Source: Pseudoduganella guangdongensis (GTDB lineage Bacteria; Pseudomonadota; Gammaproteobacteria; Burkholderiales; Burkholderiaceae_D). Taken from it: a stretch of DNA of 64,000 bases. Below are positions 9,133-16,530 of the stretch, piece by piece. The position numbers and the translations under genes were made by a program. Each line of letters starts with the position of its first letter. Position 1 is the stretch's first letter. The DNA lies in assembly GCF_009857475.1 (NCBI RefSeq), contig NZ_WWCJ01000012.1:101628-165627 (forward strand). Direction: 5' to 3'. The notes under the pieces were generated by a model, which saw only the letters and a list, made by a program, of their open reading frames with translations, was not told where the DNA came from and did no database searches.

Positions 9133-9243
9133 TTCGAACTCCTTGGCAAAAGAGTTAGTAATTTAGCATAACTTGGGGCGCGTCAAAGCCGTTTGGCTGC
9201 CTATAGGTTTCACCACACCTGACTAAATCAGTCAGGCAGATGT

Positions 9244-9268
9244 AAAAAAGCCCGCACGAGGCGGGCTT
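9244..9268 (-). terminator. Rho-independent terminator of the cold-shock transcript region
   Basis: A 7-bp stem (9249-9255 with 9261-9267, AGCCCGC/GCGGGCT, 5-base loop) is followed on the minus strand by six T's (A-run at 9244-9249 on the plus strand). It reads minus-strand transcripts coming from the cold-shock gene at 9551-9763, with nearly 300 structured bases in between. Confidence 0.85.
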
Positions 9269-9550
9269 ATCTAATCAATATGACGCATTCACTAATCACC
9301 CCGGCTATCTGCTGGGTGTCATCAGGTACCTGCAACCCGCGCTATCTGCCCGGTGTTGCCGGCTAATGCAAGCCATTGTCCCGCTAAACCATTTTCTCCA
9401 GACCCTGACTATCTGCCAGGTGTCCGTAGCCGGTTAGAGGGGGACGGTGCTGCAAGGCGCATCGCTATGCGCCCCTCAACTGTGTGCAGCACGTCTTCAA
9501 CGTTGAAGACGCTTCGCGCGCGGCTACGCCGGGCGCTGGCACAGGTACGA
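9269..9550 (-). ncRNA. Structured 3' region or small RNA with three GCAGATAG-loop hairpins
   Basis: Between the cold-shock stop and the terminator the minus strand folds into a series of hairpins. The first is a perfect palindrome at 9492-9511 (half-site CGTCTTCAAC). The second has an outer stem at 9447-9453/9486-9492 enclosing an inner stem at 9456-9462/9467-9473. Then come three hairpins of the same design: 9401-9424, 9332-9359 and 9297-9320. Read on the minus strand each has an outer stem, a single bulged A, a CC-rich inner stem paired to GG, and a 9-base loop beginning GCAGATAG. The outer stems differ in sequence (GAC/GTC, GCAAC/GTTGC, roughly TGAC/GTGA) but keep pairing. That is compensatory change between copies, not simple duplication. 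It may be a long 3' UTR or a separate RNA. No known family comes to mind. Confidence 0.55.
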
Positions 9551-9763
9551 TCAGGACAGAACCTGAATGTTGCCAGCCTTTTCGCCTTTAGGACCAACGC
9601 TGCGCTCAAACGAGACGCGCTGGTTTTCGGCAAGGCTCTTGAAGCCGGTCGATTGGATATCGCCGAAATGGGCGAACAAATCGGCGCCGCCTGCATCGGG
9701 CGTAATAAAGCCGAAGCCTTTAGCGTCGTTGAACCATTTAACGATACCAGTTTGAATACTCAT
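9551..9763 (-). CDS. Cold-shock protein (CspA family)
   Basis: This 70-aa single cold-shock domain protein binds single-stranded RNA/DNA and melts mRNA structure. It starts MSIQTGIVKWFNDAKGFGFI, with RNP1 as KGFGFI and RNP2 as LFAHF (usually VFVHF). The ATG at 9763 is preceded by AAGGA at good spacing; the longer in-frame start at 9778 adds five residues (MKEKI) that no relative has. The upstream leader is long and AT-rich, as in cold-inducible csp mRNAs, and the downstream region is unusually structured. The organism likely has further csp paralogues, so a numbered symbol is not given. Confidence 0.96.
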   Translation of the reverse strand: MSIQTGIVKWFNDAKGFGFITPDAGGADLFAHFGDIQSTGFKSLAENQRVSFERSVGPKGEKAGNIQVLS

Positions 9764-9950
9764 GATCTTTTCCTTCAACTAAAATAATAGGCAACTTTGC
9801 CATAAGGGCACTTGAAACCAAGAATTAAAACCGAAGGAAAAAAAACTGGACGACCGGGAAAGACAGCCATGCGGAATTGGGACCAACAAGATTACGACTT
9901 GATGCAAGTACGAGATGCAATATACGCGGCTTTCCCGATATCACCTAGCT
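9764..9950 (-). promoter_or_regulatory. Long AT-rich 5' leader and promoter of the cold-shock gene
   Basis: Upstream of the cold-shock gene (minus strand) lies about 150 bases rich in A/T, including a T-run at 9837-9846 and a TATATT -10-like hexamer near 9914-9919. Csp mRNAs commonly have long leaders that act as temperature-sensitive structures; here that role is inferred from position and composition only. Confidence 0.35.
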
Positions 9951-10035
9951 TTAATTTTATTTTCTGACAAATGCGTTTTCAGTTGTGGCAGTGAAGTCCC
10001 TGGCTGCTCTAGGGCACCAAACCCCGAAAGCCAGG

Positions 10036-10368
10036 CGCCTATGCTGGATCTGGATGGCACTGAAGTATGGTCGGACCTGATTTCGACCAGCACCGACGAG
10101 GTCATGGACGAAGCGAGGCGTCTACTTGGTGCTGGAGGTCCGCGCCGATGGCCGCACGGAAGGGCTTGGCCAATGGATCGAACAAACCGAAGGTGCCAAG
10201 TTCCGGCTGAACGTCTTCTACGAGCTGCGCAACCGTGGACTGGAAGACGGTCTGGTCGCCGTAAACGGCCTGCGCGACCGAGCTGTGAACGCCGACACGG
10301 CAGCGGCGTTAGACACGTTTGCGCAAGACCGTAACGAGCGCATCGTTCAAGGCTCTCCACCAGGCTAA
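10036..10368 (+). pseudogene. IS256-family (mutator) transposase remnant
   Basis: Two pieces in different frames match the DDE transposase of IS256-type elements. In the first frame (about 10036-10116) the piece GTEVWSDLISTSTDEVMDEA matches the family pattern EVSpdLISrVTDaVldEv. In the next frame (about 10115-10280) VLEVRADGRTEGLGQWIEQT, then EGAKFRLNVFYELRNRGLED and GLVAVNGL match the family block 'LGV.ADG.KE.LGLWI...EGAKFWL.V..ELKNRGVEDIL....DGLKG'. The segment between them that normally holds the first catalytic Asp is lost, and the region after DGLK is deleted or scrambled. No terminal inverted repeats were found. The element is dead and marks past insertion in this accessory stretch. Confidence 0.75.
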
Positions 10369-10843
10369 GGCTGTTGTATTAGATTTTCCAGTTTTCGCAA
10401 CAACGAGCAAACTTACTGAGTTCGCATAATCTATATTATGTCAAATGAGATCTTTGAGCCAGCTGCGCTAGATATCAACTTGTGAACCAGAACTCTTTAC
10501 CACCATCGGCTCCTTACAATGACCCGATACTATTTCTCAAGTTCTTTAGCGGCGAGCCGGTCTAAAAACCTTCCGAAGGTAACGAGCCTGCCGGTACGGG
10601 GCTTTACGAGCGGATGGGACATCCTTCCGGAACTCCCGTGCAAAGCTCCGCCTCGCACTCCCGTTGCGGGGCGACGGAGTGTCTTGCCCTTATGGCCCGG
10701 GAACAGTGCGCACGCTGGAGAAGTTCCGTGCTCTGAGTGGCATGGACTACCTCAACAAATCGGTGGTGGGTCCGTACCCGCAGGGCGTCCTGCATCCAAA
10801 AGGCGCAACTACTGCGACAATCGATTAGGCTTTGGCGCCCCGC
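10369..10843. other. Intergenic region without a recognisable gene
   Basis: These 475 bases follow the transposase remnant. An open stretch in one plus-strand frame ending at about 10828 reads ...TLEKFRALSGMDYLNKSVV... but has no start, ribosome-binding site or family resemblance. It may be another decayed fragment. Longer frames here (for example 10519-10887) are compositionally odd and overlap the next real gene. Nothing else is seen. Confidence 0.4.
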
Positions 10844-11272
10844 TTACTTTTTTACACCGCCATAAATATGTTCATGGGTCGCCTTAACGTCCCACGGTGC
10901 TTTATCGAAGTTAACGACAACGTCCATTCGGACTGCCCCACGTTTCGGGGGATAGCCGGGGCGTCCGAGATCGTATGTGTACACACCGGCATAGGTACAT
11001 ATATCTTCCGGCGGCTGGGCGCAATCAAGACCAGCATCGGCTAATACGGAGCGGACGTCCGAGCCATTTGGGTAGCGTGACCGGAAATCGTCAAGAAAGG
11101 CTTGCACCTTCGCCCTGCTCCATTCGTCGCGCCATAAGCCAGCGTGGGTTTGCAGTTGAGTTGCGAGAGGACTGTTTCCCAGGCCCGCAAAGTTGAAATT
11201 GATACTTTGAGCTGAGGCCGCTGACGAGGCTATGGCTGAGGTAAGAATGAAGGATGTGAAAAGTTGCTTCAT
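10844..11272 (-). CDS. Small secreted protein of unknown function
   Basis: This 142-aa protein begins with a clear signal peptide (MKQLFTSFILTSAIASSAASAQ). The mature part contains LWRDEWSRAKVQAFLDDFRS and two cysteines (in GLDCAQPPEDICTYAG) that could form a disulfide. It ends HEHIYGGVKK with a basic tail. I recognise no family. Its ATG overlaps the stop of a 39-codon ORF upstream by ATGA, which suggests translational coupling. It lies in the low-GC accessory region between the IS256 remnant and the di-heme lipoprotein gene. Confidence 0.75.
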   Translation of the reverse strand: MKQLFTSFILTSAIASSAASAQSINFNFAGLGNSPLATQLQTHAGLWRDEWSRAKVQAFLDDFRSRYPNGSDVRSVLADAGLDCAQPPEDICTYAGVYTYDLGRPGYPPKRGAVRMDVVVNFDKAPWDVKATHEHIYGGVKK

Positions 11273-11388
11273 TTCGCCCCGCCATACTCAGTAGGAGCTA
11301 CCACTTGAACGGCGGCTAGCTCAACAAGCGAGACAGAGTCATCCGCAATACACAGTACCAGCATTGCGCCTGGTTCGATCATTGCCAT
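11269..11388 (-). CDS. Possible 39-aa ORF translationally coupled to the secreted protein gene
   Basis: This ORF (starts MAMIEPGAMLVLCIADDSVS, ends EYGGAK) lies directly upstream of the secreted protein gene and ends in an ATGA overlap with it. A GGAG ribosome-binding site sits 8 bases before its ATG at 11388. The frame stays open some 25 codons further upstream without a better start. The peptide is hydrophobic in its first half. It could be a real small protein, a leader peptide controlling the next gene, or chance; overlap plus ribosome-binding site are the only evidence. Confidence 0.4.
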   Translation of the reverse strand: MAMIEPGAMLVLCIADDSVSLVELAAVQVVAPTEYGGAK

Positions 11389-11553
11389 TCTTACCGCTCC
11401 ATTTCTAACGCCATCTCCAGTCAGTAATGCGCAAGTTGCCGATCGAATCTTACGTCGAGATTGCTAAAACATCAACTTCAATATTTCGTTTAATCTCATT
11501 TTCTTTCCTTTTCATTTGCAATCTGGAGCTTTCGCAACAGTACGAAAGAAGCC

Positions 11554-11585
11554 AGCTAAACAACGCACGTTTTTAGCTAAACAAC
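11554..11585 (+). promoter_or_regulatory. Tandem direct repeats, likely regulator-binding sites
   Basis: The 11-base sequence AGCTAAACAAC occurs exactly at 11554-11564 and again at 11575-11585, a 21-bp spacing equal to two turns of the helix. The second copy ends 22 bases before a promoter-like TTGACT. This is the arrangement of an activator bound as a tandem dimer upstream of -35; the regulator is unknown. Confidence 0.45.
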
Positions 11586-11607
11586 AGTCTGGCCGCGTGT
11601 GCACGCT

Positions 11608-11636
11608 TGACTTACCTAAGCGCCTGAACAATATTG
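11608..11636 (+). promoter_or_regulatory. Probable sigma-70 promoter of the di-heme lipoprotein gene
   Basis: TTGACT (11608-11613) and AATATT (11631-11636) are separated by 17 bases. The predicted start lies near 11643, giving a short leader of about 37 bases before the TTG start codon at 11680. Confidence 0.45.
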
Positions 11637-11679
11637 CTAACTGGCAATACGAAAGCAAATTAACTAGGGAGGTTTCATT

Positions 11680-14600
11680 TTGAAGAAGAGACAACTGATC
11701 CTGGGCCTGCCTCTCGCCCTGTCCGCCCTGCTCACAGCTTGCGGCGGCGGCACTCCAGCCAGCGATTCCAGCGCGCCGCGCTCCGGGCTGAGGACCTTAG
11801 GCGGGGCTACGCAGGTATCCGAGATTGCATTGACACCAGTGGCTGCGACAACGTCCTCTGCCGAGCGCGGCGACCTGGGAGCCTCTGCGGCTATCGATGG
11901 CAATGAGTCCACGCGTTGGAGCAGCGGATTCTCGGACGACCAGTTCTTGACGCTGGATTTTGGCGCCTCGGTCGCCATTAACCATGTGCGCATCATCTGG
12001 GAAAACGCCCACGCCACGGAGTATGAGTTGCAGGTGTCGGACGATAACCGCAACTGGTCCACCATCAAATCGGTCCAGAACAGCCAGGGTGGCACGGAAG
12101 ACTGGAATGGCCTGTCCGGCGTTGGTCGCTACCTGCGCATGAAAGGGCTGAAACGCTCGAGCCAGTACGGCTATTCGATCTTTGAGATCCAGGCATTCTC
12201 CGGCGAGCAGGCCTCCCCTCCGCCGCCACAGGAACCCATTCCCCAGCCAAGTGGGCCGAGCACCGTCCTGAAGCCGGTGGCCGCAACTTCATCGCCGGTC
12301 GAAAACGCAGGGCTGTCCGCCGCAGCGGCGATTGATGGCCTTGCGAATACGCGCTGGGCGAGCGCACGCGACAACGGCGCCTGGATTCAGTTCGACTTTG
12401 GCGCCAAGACGTCTATCGGCTATATGAAGCTGGTCTGGGAGAACGCGTACGGCAAGCAGTACGCGTTGATGGCATCGGACGATGGCCAGGCGTGGACGCA
12501 GGTGCGTCTGGTCAATAATGGCCGAGGCGGCACCGAGGAATTCTTCAACCTCGGGATCAGCGCCCGCTACATCCGCATGCAAGGCATCGAGCGCGCGACG
12601 CAGTACGGTTATTCGCTATTCGAGGCTGAGTTCAAATCGCCGGGGAGCGACAATACCATTGCACCGGGGGGCACCTCCGCCTTCGCTTTCCCCGCCAACG
12701 GCGACGGCTTGCTGCCATTGCCTTCGAGCGCAGCCCCGCAAGAATCGCTGCAATTCACCCTGCCGGATGGCACGCTGGTCACCCGCTTTGGTGCGCGCGG
12801 CTTTGCGCGGCACGGTCGCGAGCGCGGGGAAGATTGGAATGAAATTGGCTACGGGCCGAATGAAACCGTCGATCCGGCGACCGGCCAACCGGTCGACAAG
12901 GGGCCGGGCAATTACCTGACCTTTGTCCCGCAATACTTCAAGAACCGCACCTGGGGCGTCGAGATCATCGATAACAGCCGCGTGCCGGGCGTGACGAAGC
13001 CGACCCTGGTGGTGAACCAGTACACCACCGTCGATTTCCTGTCGGGTGGCATCGCCTTCTTCAGGGCCATCGACCGGCCGGGTGTCACCGGCTACGGTTG
13101 GATGGCGCCCGGGCAGTTGGTGGACGGCTCTATCAAGGTTTGCAAACCCACTGCCTATCCTGCGGCCGGCCAGTTGGCTGCGCCGGGCGGCATCAACGGC
13201 GGGTGTACTTTGCTGGTCAAGCAGTACCCCGGCATGAGCGGGCTCGATGCCAACGGTTTCCCGAACGGTACGCATATTCCGTCTCGGCCCTTGGTCGTAG
13301 GTGATGTGATCGAAGTCTCGCCGTCCATGTTCTCCACCACTGAATCCATGCTCGCTAAAGGCGATAGCGGCGGCATCCGTTACTACTCGCAAGAATGGAC
13401 GTATGTGGTTGGTGATGGCCTGCGCCCATGGTATGGCGTGCAACCGCGCCTGAATTCGGTGCCGCTGCCGGCGGAGACGCTGTCGGGCGGCTTGGGTTCG
13501 GTGTCTTACAACTACTCGGACAACGGCTTGTTTATGTTCCAGCAGCCGCACAACAATATCGGCATGCAGAACATGCAGCGCTTCGTTGAAGGTCGGCGCT
13601 TATTGCATACCAACTTCACCACCGGCGCCCATAATGAATCCGGCAACGACCGCTACGAGCCTGCGATCGGCTTGCAGGGCCAACGCTTCAACCAATCCGC
13701 CTGCATCGCCTGCCACGTCAACAATGGCCGCAGTCCGGCACCGATTGCCGTCAACCAGCGCCTGGACAATATGTCCGTGCGCGTGGCCGTGACCGCAGCG
13801 GATGGAGCCCAATCGCCGCATCCACTGTATGGCAGCACCGTGCAGATGAACGCCGTTTCGGCTAACGGAACGCCGCAGAACTGGGGCCTGGGTGTGCGTG
13901 TCGGCGGTTTCGAAACGCGCAGCGTCAAGCTGGCCGATGGCAGCAGCGTAGAGCTGCGCAAGCCAACCCTGGCTTTTGAGGGCGTCGTGCCGGACATGGT
14001 TTCGCTGCGCGCCGCTCAACCGATGCTGGGCACAGGCTTGCTGGAAGCCGTTCCTGAAGCGGACATCCTGGCGCGGGTCCGCACCACACCGGACGAAGAT
14101 GGCGTGAAAGGCAGCGCCAACTTCGTCTTCGATCCGGAAAGCGGCGCTGTGCGCCTGGGCCGCTTCGGCTGGAAGGCCTCGAAGGCCAGCCTGCGCCACC
14201 AGGCAGCGGCGGCCCTGCTGCAGGATATGGCGGTTACTTCACCCGTCTACCCGAACCGCAACTGCGCCAGCGACCCGGTCGGATGCAAGAGCGCCCCAGC
14301 CCAACGCGGCGTCAGCGAGCCGGAGCTGCAGCTGATCTCGCAGTACCTGGCACTGGTCGCGGTCCCGGCCCAACGCAGCTTGCCGAGTGGCTTCCCGAAA
14401 GGTGTCGCACCGCTGGATGAACATCGTGTCGATCCACAGCAAATCAGTGTTGGCAGCAAGCTGTTCCAGGCGATGCGCTGCTCGGCATGCCATACGGTCG
14501 AGATGAAAACCGGCCCGGGACACCTGCTGGCGGAACTGCGCAACCAGACCATCCGCCCTTACTCCGACTTGCTGCTGCACGATATGGGCAGTGAGCTGGC

Positions 14601-14847
14601 CGACAAGGTGGTGGAAGGCCAGGCCAAGGGCAATATGTGGCGTACCGCGCCGCTGTGGGGTATCGGCTACACCGAGAAGGTGATGGGCAACAGCGCCCAG
14701 GTCGGCTACCTGCACGATGGCCGTGCACGCAACCTGACCGAAGCGGTGATGTGGCACGGCGGCGAAGCAAGCCGCTCGCGCGATCGCTTTGCCGCATTGC
14801 CAAAGTCCGACCGCGAAGCACTGCTGGCGTTCCTGCGGTCCTTGTAA
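11680..14847 (+). CDS. Lipoprotein with two discoidin domains and a di-heme oxidoreductase domain
   Basis: This 1055-aa exported lipoprotein starts at TTG (11680), supported by GGGAGG 7 bases upstream and a lipobox LLTAC. Two F5/8-type C (discoidin) domains follow at about 45-170 and 195-325. They repeat the pattern AAIDG...TRW...FDFGA...LVWENAYGKQY..., and such modules bind glycans or surfaces. The C-terminal 700 residues match the di-heme thiol-oxidoreductase-like (DHOR, DUF1111) family, with haem c sites CIACH at 675-679 and CSACH at 934-938. It is likely a cell-envelope electron-transfer protein held on a carbohydrate or surface ligand. Plain DHOR proteins are about 400-500 aa, so the front half is an added targeting region. 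It appears monocistronic. The substrate is unknown. Confidence 0.88.
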   Translation: MKKRQLILGLPLALSALLTACGGGTPASDSSAPRSGLRTLGGATQVSEIALTPVAATTSSAERGDLGASAAIDGNESTRWSSGFSDDQFLTLDFGASVAINHVRIIWENAHATEYELQVSDDNRNWSTIKSVQNSQGGTEDWNGLSGVGRYLRMKGLKRSSQYGYSIFEIQAFSGEQASPPPPQEPIPQPSGPSTVLKPVAATSSPVENAGLSAAAAIDGLANTRWASARDNGAWIQFDFGAKTSIGYMKLVWENAYGKQYALMASDDGQAWTQVRLVNNGRGGTEEFFNLGISARYIRMQGIERATQYGYSLFEAEFKSPGSDNTIAPGGTSAFAFPANGDGLLPLPSSAAPQESLQFTLPDGTLVTRFGARGFARHGRERGEDWNEIGYGPNETVDPATGQPVDKGPGNYLTFVPQYFKNRTWGVEIIDNSRVPGVTKPTLVVNQYTTVDFLSGGIAFFRAIDRPGVTGYGWMAPGQLVDGSIKVCKPTAYPAAGQLAAPGGINGGCTLLVKQYPGMSGLDANGFPNGTHIPSRPLVVGDVIEVSPSMFSTTESMLAKGDSGGIRYYSQEWTYVVGDGLRPWYGVQPRLNSVPLPAETLSGGLGSVSYNYSDNGLFMFQQPHNNIGMQNMQRFVEGRRLLHTNFTTGAHNESGNDRYEPAIGLQGQRFNQSACIACHVNNGRSPAPIAVNQRLDNMSVRVAVTAADGAQSPHPLYGSTVQMNAVSANGTPQNWGLGVRVGGFETRSVKLADGSSVELRKPTLAFEGVVPDMVSLRAAQPMLGTGLLEAVPEADILARVRTTPDEDGVKGSANFVFDPESGAVRLGRFGWKASKASLRHQAAAALLQDMAVTSPVYPNRNCASDPVGCKSAPAQRGVSEPELQLISQYLALVAVPAQRSLPSGFPKGVAPLDEHRVDPQQISVGSKLFQAMRCSACHTVEMKTGPGHLLAELRNQTIRPYSDLLLHDMGSELADKVVEGQAKGNMWRTAPLWGIGYTEKVMGNSAQVGYLHDGRARNLTEAVMWHGGEASRSRDRFAALPKSDREALLAFLRSL

Positions 14848-14868
14848 GCGGGCCCGCATCCGCAGATA

Positions 14869-14896
14869 ATGGACAGCACCAAGCGGTACTGTCCAT
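14869..14896. repeat. Intergenic inverted repeat
   Basis: An 8-bp perfect inverted repeat (ATGGACAG at 14869-14876 with CTGTCCAT at 14889-14896) has an inner 3-bp stem, so the RNA would form a tall hairpin. It lies between the di-heme gene stop and the start of the next gene 22 bases later. No T-run follows. It could be a terminator-like element, an operator or a leader hairpin. Confidence 0.45.
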
Positions 14897-14918
14897 CTTC
14901 CCGAGGGAGCGGAACACC

Positions 14919-15629
14919 ATGCCGAAACCAGTCCCAGTGCCCCGGCCGGCGTCGCTGCGTCCAGCAACGCCGGCCGTTCCTCCTGTCTACCATCCTCGCG
15001 CGGCGCTTCCGGTCCAGGCCAAACTAGCGCCTAGTCCGCCAAGGCCGCAACCGTCGGTCCCGCAAGCTTTCAAACCACAAGCGCGAGCCGCTGCGGTTCC
15101 GCTGCCAGCGGGCCCGTCGGTCATGATCCAGCGGGCCGAGACCGTACCGAAATCGATTGGGTATTCGTCGATCGCCCTGCACTACTCAGCAGAGCAGATT
15201 GCGCTGGCAGCCCAGCAGACAGGCCACGATACAGGCTACACCGGGCATCAATCCGGTGGCCCGGGTGATGGCATGAACAGCGGCACTGTCAAAGCGAATA
15301 AGGATATCGTCGAGCAGCTCAAAAAGAACGTTGCCAAGGAAAAGCACGACAAGAAGAAGGGGCCGGTTAAGCAGGAATCGGCGAAGTCCGCCCGCTGGCG
15401 TGCCATCAATAAGGGAAAACTGTTGATGACGGACGCATTAAAACCAAATTCCATTGGCTGGGCCGCTTCCTTGGCGAAAGGGGCGCGCGACTACCAGCTC
15501 TACCTCACCACACGCACGCCGCCCGGCACGCCGCCCGACGACCAGCTGACCCCAGAAGATGTCGAGGACTGCACCGATTACTGGGATCGAATGCAGGAAG
15601 CAGAACAGGTCATGGAGTACGACCAGTAA
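14919..15629 (+). CDS. Protein with proline-rich PPVY/VQAK/IQR-type N-terminus; possible contractile-injection cargo
   Basis: This 236-aa protein starts at ATG 14919 (GGGAGCGG upstream); a longer frame runs back into the di-heme gene and is rejected. Residues 1-70 are proline/alanine-rich with the ordered motifs PPVYHPR, VQAKLAP and VMIQRAE. From memory, this pattern recurs at the N-termini of proteins linked to DUF4157 and extracellular contractile injection systems, where it may act as a loading tag. The C-terminal part (about 75-236) is soluble, with a lysine-rich helix (EQLKKNVAKEKHDKKKGP), a His/Gly patch (GHDTGYTGHQSGGPGDGMNS) and an acidic end (EDVEDCTDYWDRMQEAEQ). It matches no family I know. 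It converges on the caspase-fold operon. No injection-system structural genes are in the window. Confidence 0.65.
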   Translation: MPKPVPVPRPASLRPATPAVPPVYHPRAALPVQAKLAPSPPRPQPSVPQAFKPQARAAAVPLPAGPSVMIQRAETVPKSIGYSSIALHYSAEQIALAAQQTGHDTGYTGHQSGGPGDGMNSGTVKANKDIVEQLKKNVAKEKHDKKKGPVKQESAKSARWRAINKGKLLMTDALKPNSIGWAASLAKGARDYQLYLTTRTPPGTPPDDQLTPEDVEDCTDYWDRMQEAEQVMEYDQ

Positions 15630-15675
15630 ATCCGTCGTGTAACCCACTTGCTGCGCATTCGATCCGCTTGGCGGT

Positions 15676-16521
15676 TTAGTATGCCGGAACTGCGCGCAAC
15701 GGCGCCACCCGTGCCCTGCCCTTGGCCGCGATGGCCACCGCCGGCACATAGCGCATGAAGTCGTAGCGTGGCAGTGCAGGCGTCGATACCGTGCCTGATA
15801 TGGCGAACACCGGCACCAGCAAGCCTTGTACTTCGCGTGGCGGCAGTGCGTAGAAGCCCAGCTGGCAGTCGTGGAACTGAACCGATGCTTCGCCCGGGCA
15901 AAGCTGCGCAAAGCTTTCATCACGCATCAGGATGTCCGCCAGGTGGTCGGGTGAAATGGTCCGCGCTTCGCCAGCCACATCCACTTCACGCCAGAAGCGC
16001 AGCATTTCATCGACGCGGCCGCCCTCGCCGACCGTTGCCTGGATCTTTGCGCCCGGACCGAAAAATGGCAAACCACCTTCCTTGAAGCGCATGTTCACCT
16101 GGCGCGCGATCGGCCAGACGGATTCTTCTTTCTCGTTGGCCTTGCGGATGCAAAGCTCCAGGTCGGTGACGGAGTGCACGGCGGCCGCGCCATGCATCAA
16201 GTCGAACTCGCGCAGCCTGGCCGTGGCATACTCCACGGCTTCCTTCTCGTCCGGCAGGCGCGGCTGGAATTCCGCCTCACCTTTCTGGCCAGCGCGCGCC
16301 GCCCAGCGCACCGAACCGGTGGCGACGAAGTACTCGAGCACGGAGTGGTCGTCGCTGGCGATGATGCGGGCGCCCATGTCCTGGGGTTTGGCGCGAACAC
16401 CAAAGCGTTCTCCCAGTTTGGCGGCAATGCTGCAGGCAGAACCTTCAATACGGCGCGGTTGCAGCAAGGTCACTGGCTGCGGCGCAGGCATTTTGGGGAA
16501 CGTAAACAGTTCGTAGTTCAT
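15676..16521 (-). CDS. Propeptide-like partner of the adjacent caspase-fold peptidase candidate
   Basis: This 281-aa protein has no signal peptide. Its ATG at 16521 has an AGGAG site that overlaps the TAG of the upstream gene, so the two are translated together. Residues about 25-175 follow the pattern of prodomains of the PepSY/FTP kind as I recall it: IAAKLGERFGV, LEYFVATGSVRW, a DEKEAVEYATARLREFDLM helix, then RFKEGGLPFFGPGAKIQATV and GGRVDEMLRFWREV. The second half has FHDCQLGFYALPPREVQGLL and VPVFAISGTV, the usual close of such domains. Proteins with this region fused in cis to a DUF6345-like domain seem familiar; here the halves are separate genes. It may inhibit, fold or present the peptidase. 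The family call is from pattern memory. Confidence 0.6.
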   Translation of the reverse strand: MNYELFTFPKMPAPQPVTLLQPRRIEGSACSIAAKLGERFGVRAKPQDMGARIIASDDHSVLEYFVATGSVRWAARAGQKGEAEFQPRLPDEKEAVEYATARLREFDLMHGAAAVHSVTDLELCIRKANEKEESVWPIARQVNMRFKEGGLPFFGPGAKIQATVGEGGRVDEMLRFWREVDVAGEARTISPDHLADILMRDESFAQLCPGEASVQFHDCQLGFYALPPREVQGLLVPVFAISGTVSTPALPRYDFMRYVPAVAIAAKGRARVAPLRAVPAY

Positions 16522-16530
16522 GGCAATCTC

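Noticed and set aside
9297..9424. CRISPR-like array from the three repeated motifs
   Set aside because: Only three degenerate 8-9 base cores with unequal spacing (about 37 and 68 bases), conserved stems and no cas genes; RNA hairpins explain them better.
9941..10360. A minus-strand ORF of 139 codons opposite the transposase relic
   Set aside because: It is antisense to the recognisable IS256 remnant and has no domain.
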